A stretch of 64,000 nucleotides of DNA, from the NCBI GenBank assembly GCA_910587765.1, contig CAJUNR010000001.1:1-64000 (forward strand), written 5' to 3'. Positions 49,674 through 58,292 of this stretch are shown here, piece after piece (position 1 is the stretch's first letter; each line of letters begins with the position of its first letter). The notes under the pieces are model-generated. The model worked only from the letters and a program-made list of their open reading frames with translations, ran no database searches and was not told the DNA's origin. Origin of the DNA: an uncultured Lachnospiraceae bacterium (GTDB lineage: Bacteria > Bacillota > Clostridia > Lachnospirales > Lachnospiraceae). Both the position numbers and the translations under genes were made by a program.

Positions 49674-49982
49674 ATGTCCGCAGTCCTCACAGAAGACCTG
49701 ATCTACGAAGTTCTCTCGGCCGTAGAGGAGATCCCGGCCGGCAAAGTCGCCTCCTACGGGCAGATTGCAAGACTGGTCGGCCGGGAAAAAAACGCAAGGC
49801 TGGTGGGAAAGATTCTCAGCATGTCGGAATATTACGGCAGCTACCCCTGTCACCGGGTGGTAAACCACGCGGGAAGACTGGCTCCTCATTTTCGGGACCA
49901 GAAGGCGCTGCTTCTGGACGAAAAGGTGGAATTTAAAGACGATAACCACGTCAACATGAAAAAATGTCAGTGGAACTGCTGA
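49674..49982 (+). CDS. MGMT-family (alkyltransferase-like) DNA repair protein
   Basis: 102 residues from ATG 49674 (AAAGGAG upstream; an in-frame ATG at 49656 precedes that ribosome site). It corresponds to the C-terminal DNA-binding/alkyl-acceptor domain of O6-methylguanine-DNA methyltransferase: VLSAVEEIPAGKVASYGQIARLVG, NARLVGKIL and YPCHRVVNHAGRL. The acceptor Cys is present in PCHRV, so it is not an ATL protein in the strict sense, where that Cys is Trp or Ala. The usual N-terminal domain is absent. It may repair alkylated guanine or flag it for excision. Confidence 0.88.
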   Translation: MSAVLTEDLIYEVLSAVEEIPAGKVASYGQIARLVGREKNARLVGKILSMSEYYGSYPCHRVVNHAGRLAPHFRDQKALLLDEKVEFKDDNHVNMKKCQWNC

Positions 49983-50001
49983 CAGAGGGAGGAATTTTCA
50001 T

Positions 50002-50424
50002 ATGTATTCATTTCTTGTACTGCTGGCCGGCGTGCTGCAGTCTGCCATGATGAGTTTCAACGGACTTCTGTCGGAATCCGTCAGTCTCTGGGGCGTCAGC
50101 CTCGTCGTTCACGCTTCCGGCGGTCTTCTGCTCCTGCTGTACATTGTGCTGGTTGTCCGGGAACGGATTACGCTCCGGGGCATGCCCTGGTATCTGTATT
50201 CCGCCGGATTCTTCGGCGTCCTGCTGGTATCCGTCAGCAGCTACTGCGTAGGCATACTGGGCGCCGCCGCCACCACCTGCCTGTCGGTGGCCGGACAGCT
50301 CTTTATCTCCGCGGTCATCGACCACTACGGCCTGTTCCATGTGCCGAAGGTCCCGTTCAGCCGCAGACGCATCCCCTGCTTTCTGATGATTCTGGCAGGT
50401 ATCCTTCTTCTGAACCTGTCTTAA
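50002..50424 (+). CDS. YdcZ/DUF606-type DMT family transporter, half 1
   Basis: 140 residues with five hydrophobic segments (VLLAGVLQSAMMSFNGLLSE, VVHASGGLLLLLYIVL, YSAGFFGVLLVSVSSYCVGIL, AATTCLSVAGQLFISAVI, CFLMILAGILLL). This is the five-helix DUF606 unit, which usually occurs in pairs. The second unit starts 18 nt downstream, so the two probably form a heterodimer. Exporter or importer of small metabolites; cargo unknown. RBS GGAGGA. Confidence 0.87.
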   Translation: MYSFLVLLAGVLQSAMMSFNGLLSESVSLWGVSLVVHASGGLLLLLYIVLVVRERITLRGMPWYLYSAGFFGVLLVSVSSYCVGILGAAATTCLSVAGQLFISAVIDHYGLFHVPKVPFSRRRIPCFLMILAGILLLNLS

Positions 50425-50441
50425 AGTAAGGAGTTTTTATT

Positions 50442-50873
50442 ATGTTTCTGATCGTATTACTCGCTTTCTTCTACGGCTGCGCCACCGTCGTCTCCAAGAT
50501 GATCAATTACCGCGCCGCCAAAACGCTCGGCACCTGGAACGGCTCTCTGGTCAACTATGTGGTCGCCAGTATCCTTGCTCTGGTCCTGCTGCTCTTCTCC
50601 CCTTATCTGCGGACCGACCTGCAGGCATGCACCCGCGTCCCCGCTTATCTGTACGCCGGCGGAACTTTCGGCGTGATCGCCTTCGTCCTCTCCATCATCA
50701 CCCTGGACCGGATGAAAGTCTTTCAGTCCACCATTCTCCTGCTGACCGGGCAGCTTCTGGCAGGGATTCTGTTTGACGTCATCCTGTTTCACAATTTTAC
50801 GTGGAGCAAATGCGCCGGCATCCTTCTCGTATCCGCCGGCATCTTCTGGGACAAAAAAGTAACTTCCGCCTAA
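50442..50873 (+). CDS. YdcZ/DUF606-type DMT family transporter, half 2
   Basis: 143 residues with five hydrophobic segments, starting MFLIVLLAFFYGCATVVSKMIN and including LVNYVVASILALVLLLF, LYAGGTFGVIAFVLSIITL and ILLLTGQLLAGILFDVILF. It is homologous in layout to the preceding half and expected to pack against it in inverted orientation. RBS AAGGAG. Its stop codon overlaps the convergent FMN reductase stop by 4 bp, with no terminator between them. Confidence 0.87.
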   Translation: MFLIVLLAFFYGCATVVSKMINYRAAKTLGTWNGSLVNYVVASILALVLLLFSPYLRTDLQACTRVPAYLYAGGTFGVIAFVLSIITLDRMKVFQSTILLLTGQLLAGILFDVILFHNFTWSKCAGILLVSAGIFWDKKVTSA

Positions 50874-51484
50874 TGCTCCCAGTAGTGCCGGCCGGCTTCC
50901 CGCGCCTCTTCCAGCGCCTGTGCCATAATCGCTTCCTCCCGCTCCGGCTGAAAATCCATCCCCTCCGCCGCGATACAGCAAAATCTGGCGATTCCGAACA
51001 TCTCACACAGCGCTTTCAGATACCGGGCGCCCTGTTCCATCGGACCGTCCCCGTAGAATCCGCCCCTGGTCGTGAAGAAGAGCATGTCCTGCGCCCGGCA
51101 CATACCGTACATTCCTTCCGCATTGCAGCCGAAAGTAATGCCGTCCAGGGAGATGTTTTCAATATACAGCTTCAGAACCGCCGGAATGCTCAGATCCCAG
51201 AACGGCGCCGCCACCAGAATCCGATCCGCCCGCGCAAACTGGCGCGCAAGGTCAAACCGCGGATGCGTCCGGTCATTTTCCTCCAGAAACCGCTGCCGCT
51301 CTTCAAAAAACGGTCCGGTGAGCGGCTTTAATTCCATCTGCGCCAGATCAAGCTGCGTATAGGAAAACGGCGCAGGCGCAGACGCCCTCATGGACTGCAG
51401 AAACGCCTCCGCAAGGCGCCAGCTTCGGGACTGCGGCCCCCGGATACAGCCGTTGATCATCAGAATCGTTGTCTTGTCTTCCAT
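50870..51484 (-). CDS. NADPH-dependent FMN reductase / flavodoxin-like NAD(P)H oxidoreductase
   Basis: 204 residues from ATG 51484 (AGAGGA upstream). It has the flavodoxin-2 fold: INGCIRGPQSRSWRLAEAFLQ forms the FMN phosphate loop, ADRILVAAPFWDLSIPAVLKLYIENIS the second FMN contact, and FFTTRGGFYGDGPMEQG the third. These are typical of AzoR/MdaB-like reductases. It transfers electrons from NAD(P)H to quinones, azo compounds or similar. It is convergent with the YdcZ pair and divergent from the PfkB gene. Confidence 0.85.
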   Translation of the reverse strand: MEDKTTILMINGCIRGPQSRSWRLAEAFLQSMRASAPAPFSYTQLDLAQMELKPLTGPFFEERQRFLEENDRTHPRFDLARQFARADRILVAAPFWDLSIPAVLKLYIENISLDGITFGCNAEGMYGMCRAQDMLFFTTRGGFYGDGPMEQGARYLKALCEMFGIARFCCIAAEGMDFQPEREEAIMAQALEEAREAGRHYWEH

Positions 51485-51598
51485 ATGGACATCCTCTTTT
51501 CTTTTTTGACTATTATACGGAAAATCCGTCCGCCTTTCAATACCCGGCAGACAGAGGAAGACCGCTCTCCCGCACTGCTTGAAAGCGTACCGCGGGGC

Positions 51599-51627
51599 TT
51601 GAAAGAAGCGCGTTTTCCATATATAAT
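51599..51627 (+). promoter_or_regulatory. promoter of the PfkB-family kinase gene
   Basis: TTGAAA (51599-51604) and TATAAT (51622-51627) are 17 bp apart, near-identical in sequence to the promoter at 49620-49648. Confidence 0.78.
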
Positions 51628-51687
51628 ACAGAAAACACGAAAAACAAACTTTTATCGCACTATCCAAAAGATACAGGGGGATTTTTT

Positions 51688-52617
51688 ATGAAACAGGTAT
51701 TAGTCATCGGTTCCACCGTCACGGACGTCATCATCCATCTGGAGCACCTGCCGAAAACCGGCGAAGATGTACATGTGATCCGCCAGACCATGTCTCTGGG
51801 CGGCTGCGCCTACAATGTCTCGAACATGATCCGGCTCTTTTCGGTTCCTTATATTCTGTTCTCACCCATCGGGACAGGCACATACGGGCATTTCGTCCGG
51901 GAAGCGCTGGCCCAGAAAGGGGTAAAAAGCCCCATCCCGACGCCGGAACAGGAAAACGGCTGCTGCTACTGCTTTGTGGAAGCCTCGGGAGAACGTACAT
52001 TCGTCTGTCACCGGGGCGCGGAATACCGCTTCCGTCCGGAATGGTTCGATCTGCCCGACACAGACGCCATCGACAGCGTCTACATCTGCGGTCTGGAAAT
52101 CGAAGAGCGCACCGGCACGCATATCGTCCGTTTTCTGGAAGAGCACCCTGATCTCCGGGTCTATTTTGCTCCGGGGCCGAGAATCCAGGTTCTCCCGCCG
52201 GAGATTCTCTCGCGGATCTTCGCGCTCTCTCCCGTCCTGCATCTGAATGAGACGGAGGCGCTGGAATACACTGGACGATCTTCCGTCGAGGAAGCGGCCC
52301 GTGTCCTGTACGAAAAAACCCGCAATGTGGTTATTGTCACTCTGGGAGAACGGGGCGCCTATTACCGAACGGAAGAAAAGGCCGCGTATGTCCCCGGCGT
52401 CAGGGCGGAACAGACCGACACCATCGGCGCCGGAGATTCCCATATCGGCACGGTCATCTCCCGCTTAAAGCAGGGAGCGTCCATGGAAGAAGCTATCGCC
52501 GACGCAAACCGGGTTGCCGCGGCCGTAGTCGGCAGCAGCGGAGCATTGCTCTCGGAAGAGGCGTTTCAAAAACTGGGCTTTGCGGACGCCGGAACGGCCG
52601 GCCGCTCCTATAAATAA
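51688..52617 (+). CDS. PfkB-family carbohydrate kinase
   Basis: 309 residues of the ribokinase fold. MKQVLVIGSTVTDVIIHLEHLPKTGED opens the protein, LGGCAYNVSNMIRLF is the N-terminal family signature, LNETEALEYTG the central motif, and TDTIGAGDSHIGTVISRL holds the anion hole and catalytic Asp (GAGD, about residue 252). It phosphorylates a sugar, nucleoside or similar alcohol with ATP. It is alone on the plus strand, and its 3' end overlaps the convergent NahK-like gene by 10 bp. Substrate not resolved. Confidence 0.88.
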   Translation: MKQVLVIGSTVTDVIIHLEHLPKTGEDVHVIRQTMSLGGCAYNVSNMIRLFSVPYILFSPIGTGTYGHFVREALAQKGVKSPIPTPEQENGCCYCFVEASGERTFVCHRGAEYRFRPEWFDLPDTDAIDSVYICGLEIEERTGTHIVRFLEEHPDLRVYFAPGPRIQVLPPEILSRIFALSPVLHLNETEALEYTGRSSVEEAARVLYEKTRNVVIVTLGERGAYYRTEEKAAYVPGVRAEQTDTIGAGDSHIGTVISRLKQGASMEEAIADANRVAAAVVGSSGALLSEEAFQKLGFADAGTAGRSYK

Positions 52618-53717
52618 TGTTCCGCGATCGCCTGCATCTGCCCCCACTTGTTTTCCATGTCTTTCACCATGCGAAACTGTGTCCGGCAGCGGTCCAGATT
52701 GTGTCCCGGACGATGGATCTTGAAGTAATGATCCCCTTCCAGATAATCGGCCAGAAACCGCATCCCGCACTCCAGCGTCATCAGTTTCGCCCCCATCGGA
52801 AGCAGCAGAATTTCCTTCTCGCACAGCGAGCCGCCGCATCCCTCGATAAAGCCTTTCGTGTACAGGGCAAACAGTTCCAGATCGCAGGAGACTTTCGCAA
52901 GGTCCCTCTCGTCCTCCGCCCCTGTATTGGCCCCGAAACGAATGGAATCTCCGTAATCATACAGCGCCGAACCGGGCATGACCGTATCCAGATCAATGAC
53001 ACAGATCCCTTTTCCGGTAACCCGGTCCAGCATAATATTATTCAGTTTGGTATCGTTGTGTGTAACCCGCAGAGGAAGATCCCCGGATGCGAGCATATCG
53101 CAGAGCACATGACAGTCCTCTTCCCGGTCCAGCACAAAACGAATCTCTTCCGACACGTCCCCGGCACGTTTCAGCGCATCCGCTTCCAACGCTTTTTTAA
53201 AGTTGTTCAGCCGGTCCACCGTATTGTGGAAATTCGGGATCGTCTCGTGAAGGCTTTCCGCCGGATAATCGTCCAGAAGCTTCTGGAAGTGACCAAATGC
53301 CACGGCGCTTTCATAAAAATGTTCCGGCCGGTCCACCACGTCATAGCTGACTGCGTCCTCCACAAAACGGTACATCCGCCAGAAGGTGCCGTCCTCCTCT
53401 TCCAAATAGAAGCCGCCGCCCCTGACCGGAATCACGTTCAGCGCCTCCCGTCTCGGATCTCCGCCCTGTTCCCTGATCTTTTTCTGCAGAAACGCGGTCA
53501 CGCCCACAATATTTTCCATCAGGCCTTTGGGATCCTTAAAAACCTCATGGTTCATCCTCTGCAGAATGTACCTGCACTTCGCTTTGGACGGCAGCGCGCA
53601 GGTCAGGAGAAACGTATCGTTGATATGCCCGTTTCCATGAGGCTCAACGCTCTCCAGCTCTCCGTCCGTCTCAAATTTTCCCGAAATATGCAGCAGTCTC
53701 GATTCTTCTCTGTTCAT
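52608..53717 (-). CDS. N-acetylhexosamine 1-kinase (NahK/LnpB)-like phosphotransferase
   Basis: 369 residues of the aminoglycoside-phosphotransferase fold. GNGHINDTFLL is the ATP-binding loop (about 30), VTHNDTKLNNIML the catalytic Brenner motif (about 220), and CVIDLDTVMPGS the metal site (about 238). This pattern is that of NahK, which phosphorylates GlcNAc/GalNAc at C1. It is in one transcript with a CUT1 importer and near a GH112 phosphorylase (59277), the enzyme that makes galactose-1-phosphate and free HexNAc from lacto-N-biose. RBS AGGAGGAG; ATG 53717 is 11 nt after the permease stop. A choline/hexose kinase role is less likely. Confidence 0.85.
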   Translation of the reverse strand: MNREESRLLHISGKFETDGELESVEPHGNGHINDTFLLTCALPSKAKCRYILQRMNHEVFKDPKGLMENIVGVTAFLQKKIREQGGDPRREALNVIPVRGGGFYLEEEDGTFWRMYRFVEDAVSYDVVDRPEHFYESAVAFGHFQKLLDDYPAESLHETIPNFHNTVDRLNNFKKALEADALKRAGDVSEEIRFVLDREEDCHVLCDMLASGDLPLRVTHNDTKLNNIMLDRVTGKGICVIDLDTVMPGSALYDYGDSIRFGANTGAEDERDLAKVSCDLELFALYTKGFIEGCGGSLCEKEILLLPMGAKLMTLECGMRFLADYLEGDHYFKIHRPGHNLDRCRTQFRMVKDMENKWGQMQAIAEHYL

Positions 53718-53728
53718 TCCGGCTCCTC

Positions 53729-54610
53729 CTAACCTTTCACACCGCCGCCGGTAACGCCGGCAATGATCTTCTCCGACAGGAATACATACAGAATAAAGGT
53801 GGGCAGAAATACGATGACCACCGCCGCGAACATTCCCGCGTAATCTCCGGTATAGCGCATGGAATTGATCATTCCGTACAGTCCGATGGCCACGGATTTG
53901 ACCTTGTCGGAATTTGCGAAGATCAGGGACATGAAATATTCGTTCCACACATTGATAAAATTGAAAATCGTCACGGTAATGATGCCCGGCTGCGCCATGG
54001 GCAGCATGATCTGCCAGAACGTCTTCATGGGCGGGCACCCGTCAATGGCCGCCGCCTCCTCAAAGGAGCGGGAAAGATTGCTGAAAAAGGTCAGGAGGAA
54101 AATCGTCGTATAAGGTACGTTAATACCCACATACAGGAATACCAGCACCGCCCGGTTGGCCAGCGATACGTTCAGCACATTCCAGCCCGCCACCAGTCCG
54201 AACAGCGGCAGGACAATCATCGTTGCCGGAACGCCCATCGCCGCCACAAAACCGTTCTGAATCAGCCGGTTGCCCAGAAAGGTAAAACGGGACAGCACAT
54301 AGGCCGCCGGCGCGCAGATCAGTACCAGAAGCGCGCAGGAGATGGATGCGTATACAAGAGAATTCATGAAGAACACCGATACGTTGGAGGTGTTCCACGC
54401 CTTCGCGTAATTTTCCAGGTGAATCCCGGTTTTAAACTGAAAGACCGCGCCGGAGAAAATCTCCTTGGAAGTAGACAGACTTGCTCCGATCACCCAGCCC
54501 AGCAGGATAAAGGTAAACAGCACCCACAGAGACAGAATCAGATAGCCGGGAGCCAACCGAAGCTCTCTGCGCCAGTTCACACGTTCACGCACTTTCTTTT
54601 CTTTTGCCAT
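53729..54610 (-). CDS. CUT1 carbohydrate ABC transporter permease (MalG type)
   Basis: 293 residues from ATG 54610 (GGAGGGAG upstream). Six hydrophobic segments start LAPGYLILSLWVLFTFILLGWV. The EAA loop, EEAAAIDGCPPMKTFWQIMLPMAQPGI (about 190-215), is the ATPase contact of MalG-type permeases. It pairs with the permease gene 16 nt upstream. No ATPase gene is in this operon; as in many Firmicutes, a shared MsmX-type ATPase elsewhere would drive it. Context suggests lacto-N-biose/galacto-N-biose as cargo. Confidence 0.92.
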   Translation of the reverse strand: MAKEKKVRERVNWRRELRLAPGYLILSLWVLFTFILLGWVIGASLSTSKEIFSGAVFQFKTGIHLENYAKAWNTSNVSVFFMNSLVYASISCALLVLICAPAAYVLSRFTFLGNRLIQNGFVAAMGVPATMIVLPLFGLVAGWNVLNVSLANRAVLVFLYVGINVPYTTIFLLTFFSNLSRSFEEAAAIDGCPPMKTFWQIMLPMAQPGIITVTIFNFINVWNEYFMSLIFANSDKVKSVAIGLYGMINSMRYTGDYAGMFAAVVIVFLPTFILYVFLSEKIIAGVTGGGVKG

Positions 54611-54626
54611 CCTTACTCCCTCCTTC

Positions 54627-55532
54627 TTAAAATTCGATATCGTCATCTTTGAACACTTTGTTGCATACAACAAAGATCAGCACCACACAGAGGCTCAGAA
54701 GTACGCCCACCGCCGCTCCGATCCCGGCATTTCTCTCCGTCATACTGTTTCCGGCGCCGAAGATGTTCTGATACATGTAAACGACCGGCGTAATCGTCTG
54801 CGTATTGGACACCACCATGGAGAACAGCTGCGACCACAGGAAAAATCCGGCGGAACTGATACTCCACATGGTAATGTTGGTCTTCGTGACCCCCTTTAAA
54901 AGCGGAAGCGTGATATAGCGGAACTGCTGCACCCTGCTGGCGCCGTCCAGAGTAGCCGCCTCATAATAGTCCGTGCCGATCCGCTCAATTCCGCTGGCAA
55001 AGATCAGCATATGATATCCCACCATGCCGAAGCAGTAAGCGATCAGCAGCGCGAGAAACAGATGGGACGGATCCAGCCACTGGAATTTCGTAAGCCACTC
55101 CCAGTGAAGCAGCTCACCGACCGATTTAAAAAGACCGAACTTGGGGCTGAACACATACTGCAGCCACATCGTTGCCAGCGCTACGGCGCTCACTACGTTG
55201 GGCATATAGATAATGGCCCGAAACGCGCTCTTAAAGCGGATGCCGCTCGTCAGGATGGCCGCGAAGAGAAGCGCCAGCCCCATGACAAGAATCCCGCCGA
55301 AGAGCCAGATACGAAAGATATTCCACATGGATATGCGGAAAAGCTCCGTATTGAACAGTTTTATGTAATTGGCCAGTCCGGAAAACTGCCATCTGGACAT
55401 GGCATCCGTCACGCCCTCGATCTTAAAAAAGCTCATGGCAATGGTTCGGACGATCGGATACAGGAAGATGATGCAAAACATAATGACCGCCGGCGCGAGA
55501 AATACCACGATCATGGTCTTATTCTTTTTCAA
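54627..55532 (-). CDS. CUT1 carbohydrate ABC transporter permease (MalF type)
   Basis: 301 residues. Six membrane segments start IVVFLAPAVIMFCIIFLYPIV. The EAA loop is YEAATLDGASRVQQFRYITLPLLKG (about 195-220). The start appears to be TTG 55532, because GAGGGGG lies 9 nt before it; an ATG six codons later has no such site. It follows the binding-protein gene after a ~110-nt gap containing a strong hairpin. Confidence 0.9.
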   Translation of the reverse strand: MKKNKTMIVVFLAPAVIMFCIIFLYPIVRTIAMSFFKIEGVTDAMSRWQFSGLANYIKLFNTELFRISMWNIFRIWLFGGILVMGLALLFAAILTSGIRFKSAFRAIIYMPNVVSAVALATMWLQYVFSPKFGLFKSVGELLHWEWLTKFQWLDPSHLFLALLIAYCFGMVGYHMLIFASGIERIGTDYYEAATLDGASRVQQFRYITLPLLKGVTKTNITMWSISSAGFFLWSQLFSMVVSNTQTITPVVYMYQNIFGAGNSMTERNAGIGAAVGVLLSLCVVLIFVVCNKVFKDDDIEF

Positions 55533-55597
55533 TCCGGTAACCCCCTCTCAGGAACAGATATTTGCTTCATTCGGACATCCGTGTGCATAGAGCAAAT

Positions 55598-55628
55598 ATG
55601 GCAGCATCGCCAAACACGATGCTGCCAT
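55598..55628 (-). other. stem-loop after the carbohydrate-binding protein gene
   Basis: ATGGCAGCATCG (55598-55609) and CGATGCTGCCAT (55617-55628) are perfectly complementary over 12 bp with a 7-nt loop. It lies 14 nt after the lipoprotein stop. On the minus strand it is followed by ATTTGCTC, not a real T-run, so it is more likely an mRNA-stabilising or weak attenuating structure than a full terminator. Confidence 0.65.
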
Positions 55629-55641
55629 CATCAGCGCTGCT

Positions 55642-56967
55642 TTAGTTGCCCGCTGCCTTCAGTGCGTCTACAAATCCCTGCGCATCCAGAGAACCGCCGC
55701 AGACCTTTGTGAAGTTCTCGATAATGATCGGCGTCATGTCCGCATTCGCCTCAGCGCCTGCCGCCCACGGATAACGGGTCGTCATGCTTTCCATAACCGG
55801 TTTTACGTTGGTCAGAAGCGCCGGCCACTCGCTGTTGCCGGAATCTGCCGGGATACCTACGGACATCTCGGAGAGAAGCGCATCCGCCTCGCCCTTGGTC
55901 AGATAGGTGATCAACTGGAACGCCTGCTCCGCCTTCGTGGATTTGGCATTGATCGCGAACACCTGCGCTCCGTAGTTGGAAGCGTCCGTTCCGTCCGTTC
56001 CTCCGTCCACGGTCGGATAGCTGAAGCAGCCCCATCTAAAGTCTTCGCCTGCGATATCCTTTACCTCGTTCGGCAGCCAGGAGCCGTTCAGATACATCGC
56101 CGCCGTACCCATCGCCAGCTCCGTATTCTGTCCCGCCGGCCACTGATTGCTCTCGATCGTCTCGGAGAAATAGCCCTTGCTTGCCAGCTCTTCGTAAGCC
56201 TGCGCCGTCTTCAGAACCGCTTCGTTGTCCCAGTCGCCGTTCTTCACAACCTCTTCCGTCGCCGGCTCGCCGATCAGACGGCTCATATGATAACCGAACA
56301 GGCTGCTGATGTACGCGTTGTCGTTGGTAATCGGCGTATAGCCCGCATCCTTGATCTTCTGGCAGGTATCCAGAAATTCGTCCCAAGTCTCCGGAACCTT
56401 CGTCACGCCTGCTTCCTCAAAGATGTCCATATTGTAGAAATAAGCGAATACGTTGGGCTGATAGGGGATGGATTTCAGCTTGCCTCCGCCTACCTCGCGG
56501 CATGCGGCGATCAGTCCCGCATTGGCGGTCGCCTCATAGTCATTTGCCTTTGCCAGCTCTTCCAGATCCATAAGATAGCTGCCCCAGGTCGTATTCACAC
56601 GGTCGATGTCCTCGTCAAACAAGTCGATGTTCGTCCCTGCGTCCAGCGCCGGCTGCAGTCCTTCGCGGATGCCGGTACGTCCCTTGAACTGTACGTCTAC
56701 GGCAATTCCGGTCTCTGCGGTGAATGCCTCTATGGACTGCGAAATCGCCTGTCCCTGCGGCTCCGTCGCCTCCCACATGGACCAGTATACGAGTGCGTCC
56801 CCTGCTGCCGCAGGCGCGTCTGTCGCCGCATCCGCCGCCGGAGCTTCCGTCGTTCCCGCATCGTCTCCTGCAGACGGTGTGCCGTTGTCAGAGGAGCCGC
56901 CGCAGCCTGCCAGCAGAGCCGTCGTCATTGCCGCACACAGAAGCACGCTCAACATCTTCTTTTTCAT
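55642..56967 (-). CDS. CUT1 ABC transporter substrate-binding lipoprotein
   Basis: 441 residues from ATG 56967 (AGGAGGTAAAAAGT upstream). The signal peptide MKKKMLSVLLCAAMTTALLA has lipobox LLAGCGG. A short Ser/Gly/Asp/Ala/Pro linker (about 25-55) precedes the family-1 solute-binding domain (LVYWSMWEATEPQGQAISQSIEAFTAETG, KSIPYQPNVFAYFYNMDIFEEAG, NGSWLPNEVKDIAG). It resembles GL-BP and other oligosaccharide-binding proteins. It is the first gene of the operon with two permeases and a NahK-like kinase, so lacto-N-biose or galacto-N-biose is the probable ligand. Confidence 0.92.
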   Translation of the reverse strand: MKKKMLSVLLCAAMTTALLAGCGGSSDNGTPSAGDDAGTTEAPAADAATDAPAAAGDALVYWSMWEATEPQGQAISQSIEAFTAETGIAVDVQFKGRTGIREGLQPALDAGTNIDLFDEDIDRVNTTWGSYLMDLEELAKANDYEATANAGLIAACREVGGGKLKSIPYQPNVFAYFYNMDIFEEAGVTKVPETWDEFLDTCQKIKDAGYTPITNDNAYISSLFGYHMSRLIGEPATEEVVKNGDWDNEAVLKTAQAYEELASKGYFSETIESNQWPAGQNTELAMGTAAMYLNGSWLPNEVKDIAGEDFRWGCFSYPTVDGGTDGTDASNYGAQVFAINAKSTKAEQAFQLITYLTKGEADALLSEMSVGIPADSGNSEWPALLTNVKPVMESMTTRYPWAAGAEANADMTPIIIENFTKVCGGSLDAQGFVDALKAAGN

Positions 56968-57370
56968 ACTTTTTACCTCCTGAACATTCAAAACATACAG
57001 CATACGCGAACCTTCCGTCCGGTATGTCTGCGTCACCTGATGCATTTATTATAGTAAGCCCCCCGCGGAAAGTCTTTATCTTATCTGTCTACCTTTTTGC
57101 ATTATCAGCTTTTTTCTTGTATATTTTACACAATTTTGTCTTTTTTTCTGCTTTTCGGATGTTATTTTTTACATATCCGCAGATTTTTCAAGATGGAATT
57201 TTGACTATTTTTCCTCACAAATACTTTTCTCTTCCTCCATTTTATACAATCTGTTTTATTTTTCTCCCGTTTTCCTTTTGCCTTTTTTGCATTTTTGTAT
57301 TATAATATGTTCAGAATCAGATCAATATTTTGCACGATCAGCTTCATTTTCAGGAAAGGAATCGTTTATT
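56968..57370. promoter_or_regulatory. divergent control region between the importer operon and its AraC regulator
   Basis: This 403-bp gap holds no gene. Toward the importer, a minus-strand -10 TATAAT lies at 57053-57048 without a good -35, as expected for an activated promoter. Toward the regulator, TTGCCT (57278-57283) and TATAAT (57301-57306) are 17 bp apart. The middle (57.1-57.25 kb) is very AT-rich and a likely site for regulator binding, but I could not define an operator. Confidence 0.6.
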
Positions 57371-58273
57371 TTGAGTTATACAAGCGTTCAGCTCAAGGAC
57401 GTACTGACCATCCGCGAGATTTACTCCATCCATTATTTTGAATATATGTGCGATTTCTCTTTTCCGGGAGAAGCCCACGATTTCTGGGAATTTTTATGCG
57501 TTGACAAGGGCGAAGTGAACGTCTTCGCCGGAGAGAAATTTCATGTGCTGAAGAAAGGCGATATCATCTTCCACAAGCCGAACGAATTTCACAATGTGAA
57601 ATCCAACGGACTGATTGCGCCCAATCTGGTCGTCATGTCCTTCGCCTGCGCTTCCTCCGTCATGACCTTTTTTGAAGACAAAGTGCTGAAGATCAGCGAG
57701 CCGGAACGGATCCTTCTGGCACAGATCATCCAGGAAGCCAGGCATGTCTTTGAAGGCCGGATGGACGATCCCTATCAGGAGGAGCTGGTGCGCACGGAAA
57801 GTCCCCGGTTTGCCGGAGAACAGATGATCCGCCTCTGTCTGGAACAGCTCCTGATCCGGCTGATCCGCCGGTACATGGTCCGTACGGCGCCCGTCAATCC
57901 CGCCATCGTCAAGTCTATCAAACAGAAGGCGGACGGAGAACTGTTCTCGCAGATCGTCGAATACATGGAAACCCATATCGGCGAAAGCCTGACGATCGAA
58001 CAGCTCTGTAAAAGCAACTCCGTCGGCCGCTCCCAGCTCCAGAAACTGTTCCGGACCCGGGGCGGCTGCGGAGCCATCGAATATTTTTCCAAAATGAAGG
58101 TGGAGCTGGCCAAACAGATGATCCGTGAGCACCATTATAATTTCACGCAGATCGCGGATGCTCTGGGTTTTTCCTCCATCCATTATTTCTCCAGACAGTT
58201 CAAGCACATCACCGGTATGACCCCGTCCGAATACGCCTCTTCCATCAAGGCGCTGTCCGATCATCCCGGCTGA
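57371..58273 (+). CDS. AraC family transcriptional regulator of the lacto-N-biose locus
   Basis: 300 residues from TTG 57371, chosen because AAAGGA lies 10 nt before it and because the promoter at 57278-57306 rules out a start further upstream. An N-terminal cupin sensor (AHDFWEFLCVDKGEVNVFAG, LKKGDIIFHKPNEFHNV) is followed by a linker and two C-terminal HTH motifs (SLTIEQLCKSNSVGRSQLQKLFRT and NFTQIADALGFSSIHYFSRQFKHITGM) ending SEYASS. It is divergent from the importer operon and convergent with the nucleotidyltransferase gene, so it most likely activates the locus in response to the disaccharide or a product. Confidence 0.88.
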   Translation: MSYTSVQLKDVLTIREIYSIHYFEYMCDFSFPGEAHDFWEFLCVDKGEVNVFAGEKFHVLKKGDIIFHKPNEFHNVKSNGLIAPNLVVMSFACASSVMTFFEDKVLKISEPERILLAQIIQEARHVFEGRMDDPYQEELVRTESPRFAGEQMIRLCLEQLLIRLIRRYMVRTAPVNPAIVKSIKQKADGELFSQIVEYMETHIGESLTIEQLCKSNSVGRSQLQKLFRTRGGCGAIEYFSKMKVELAKQMIREHHYNFTQIADALGFSSIHYFSRQFKHITGMTPSEYASSIKALSDHPG

Positions 58274-58292
58274 TCACAGGGCGCGCCCGGCT

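Noticed and set aside
57315..57335. Possible further copy of the ATAACAATATTG motif (ATCAATATTTTGC) before the second AraC gene
   Set aside because: Mismatches lie in the core, the palindrome CAATATTG is broken, and it sits in AT-rich sequence where such matches are expected by chance.
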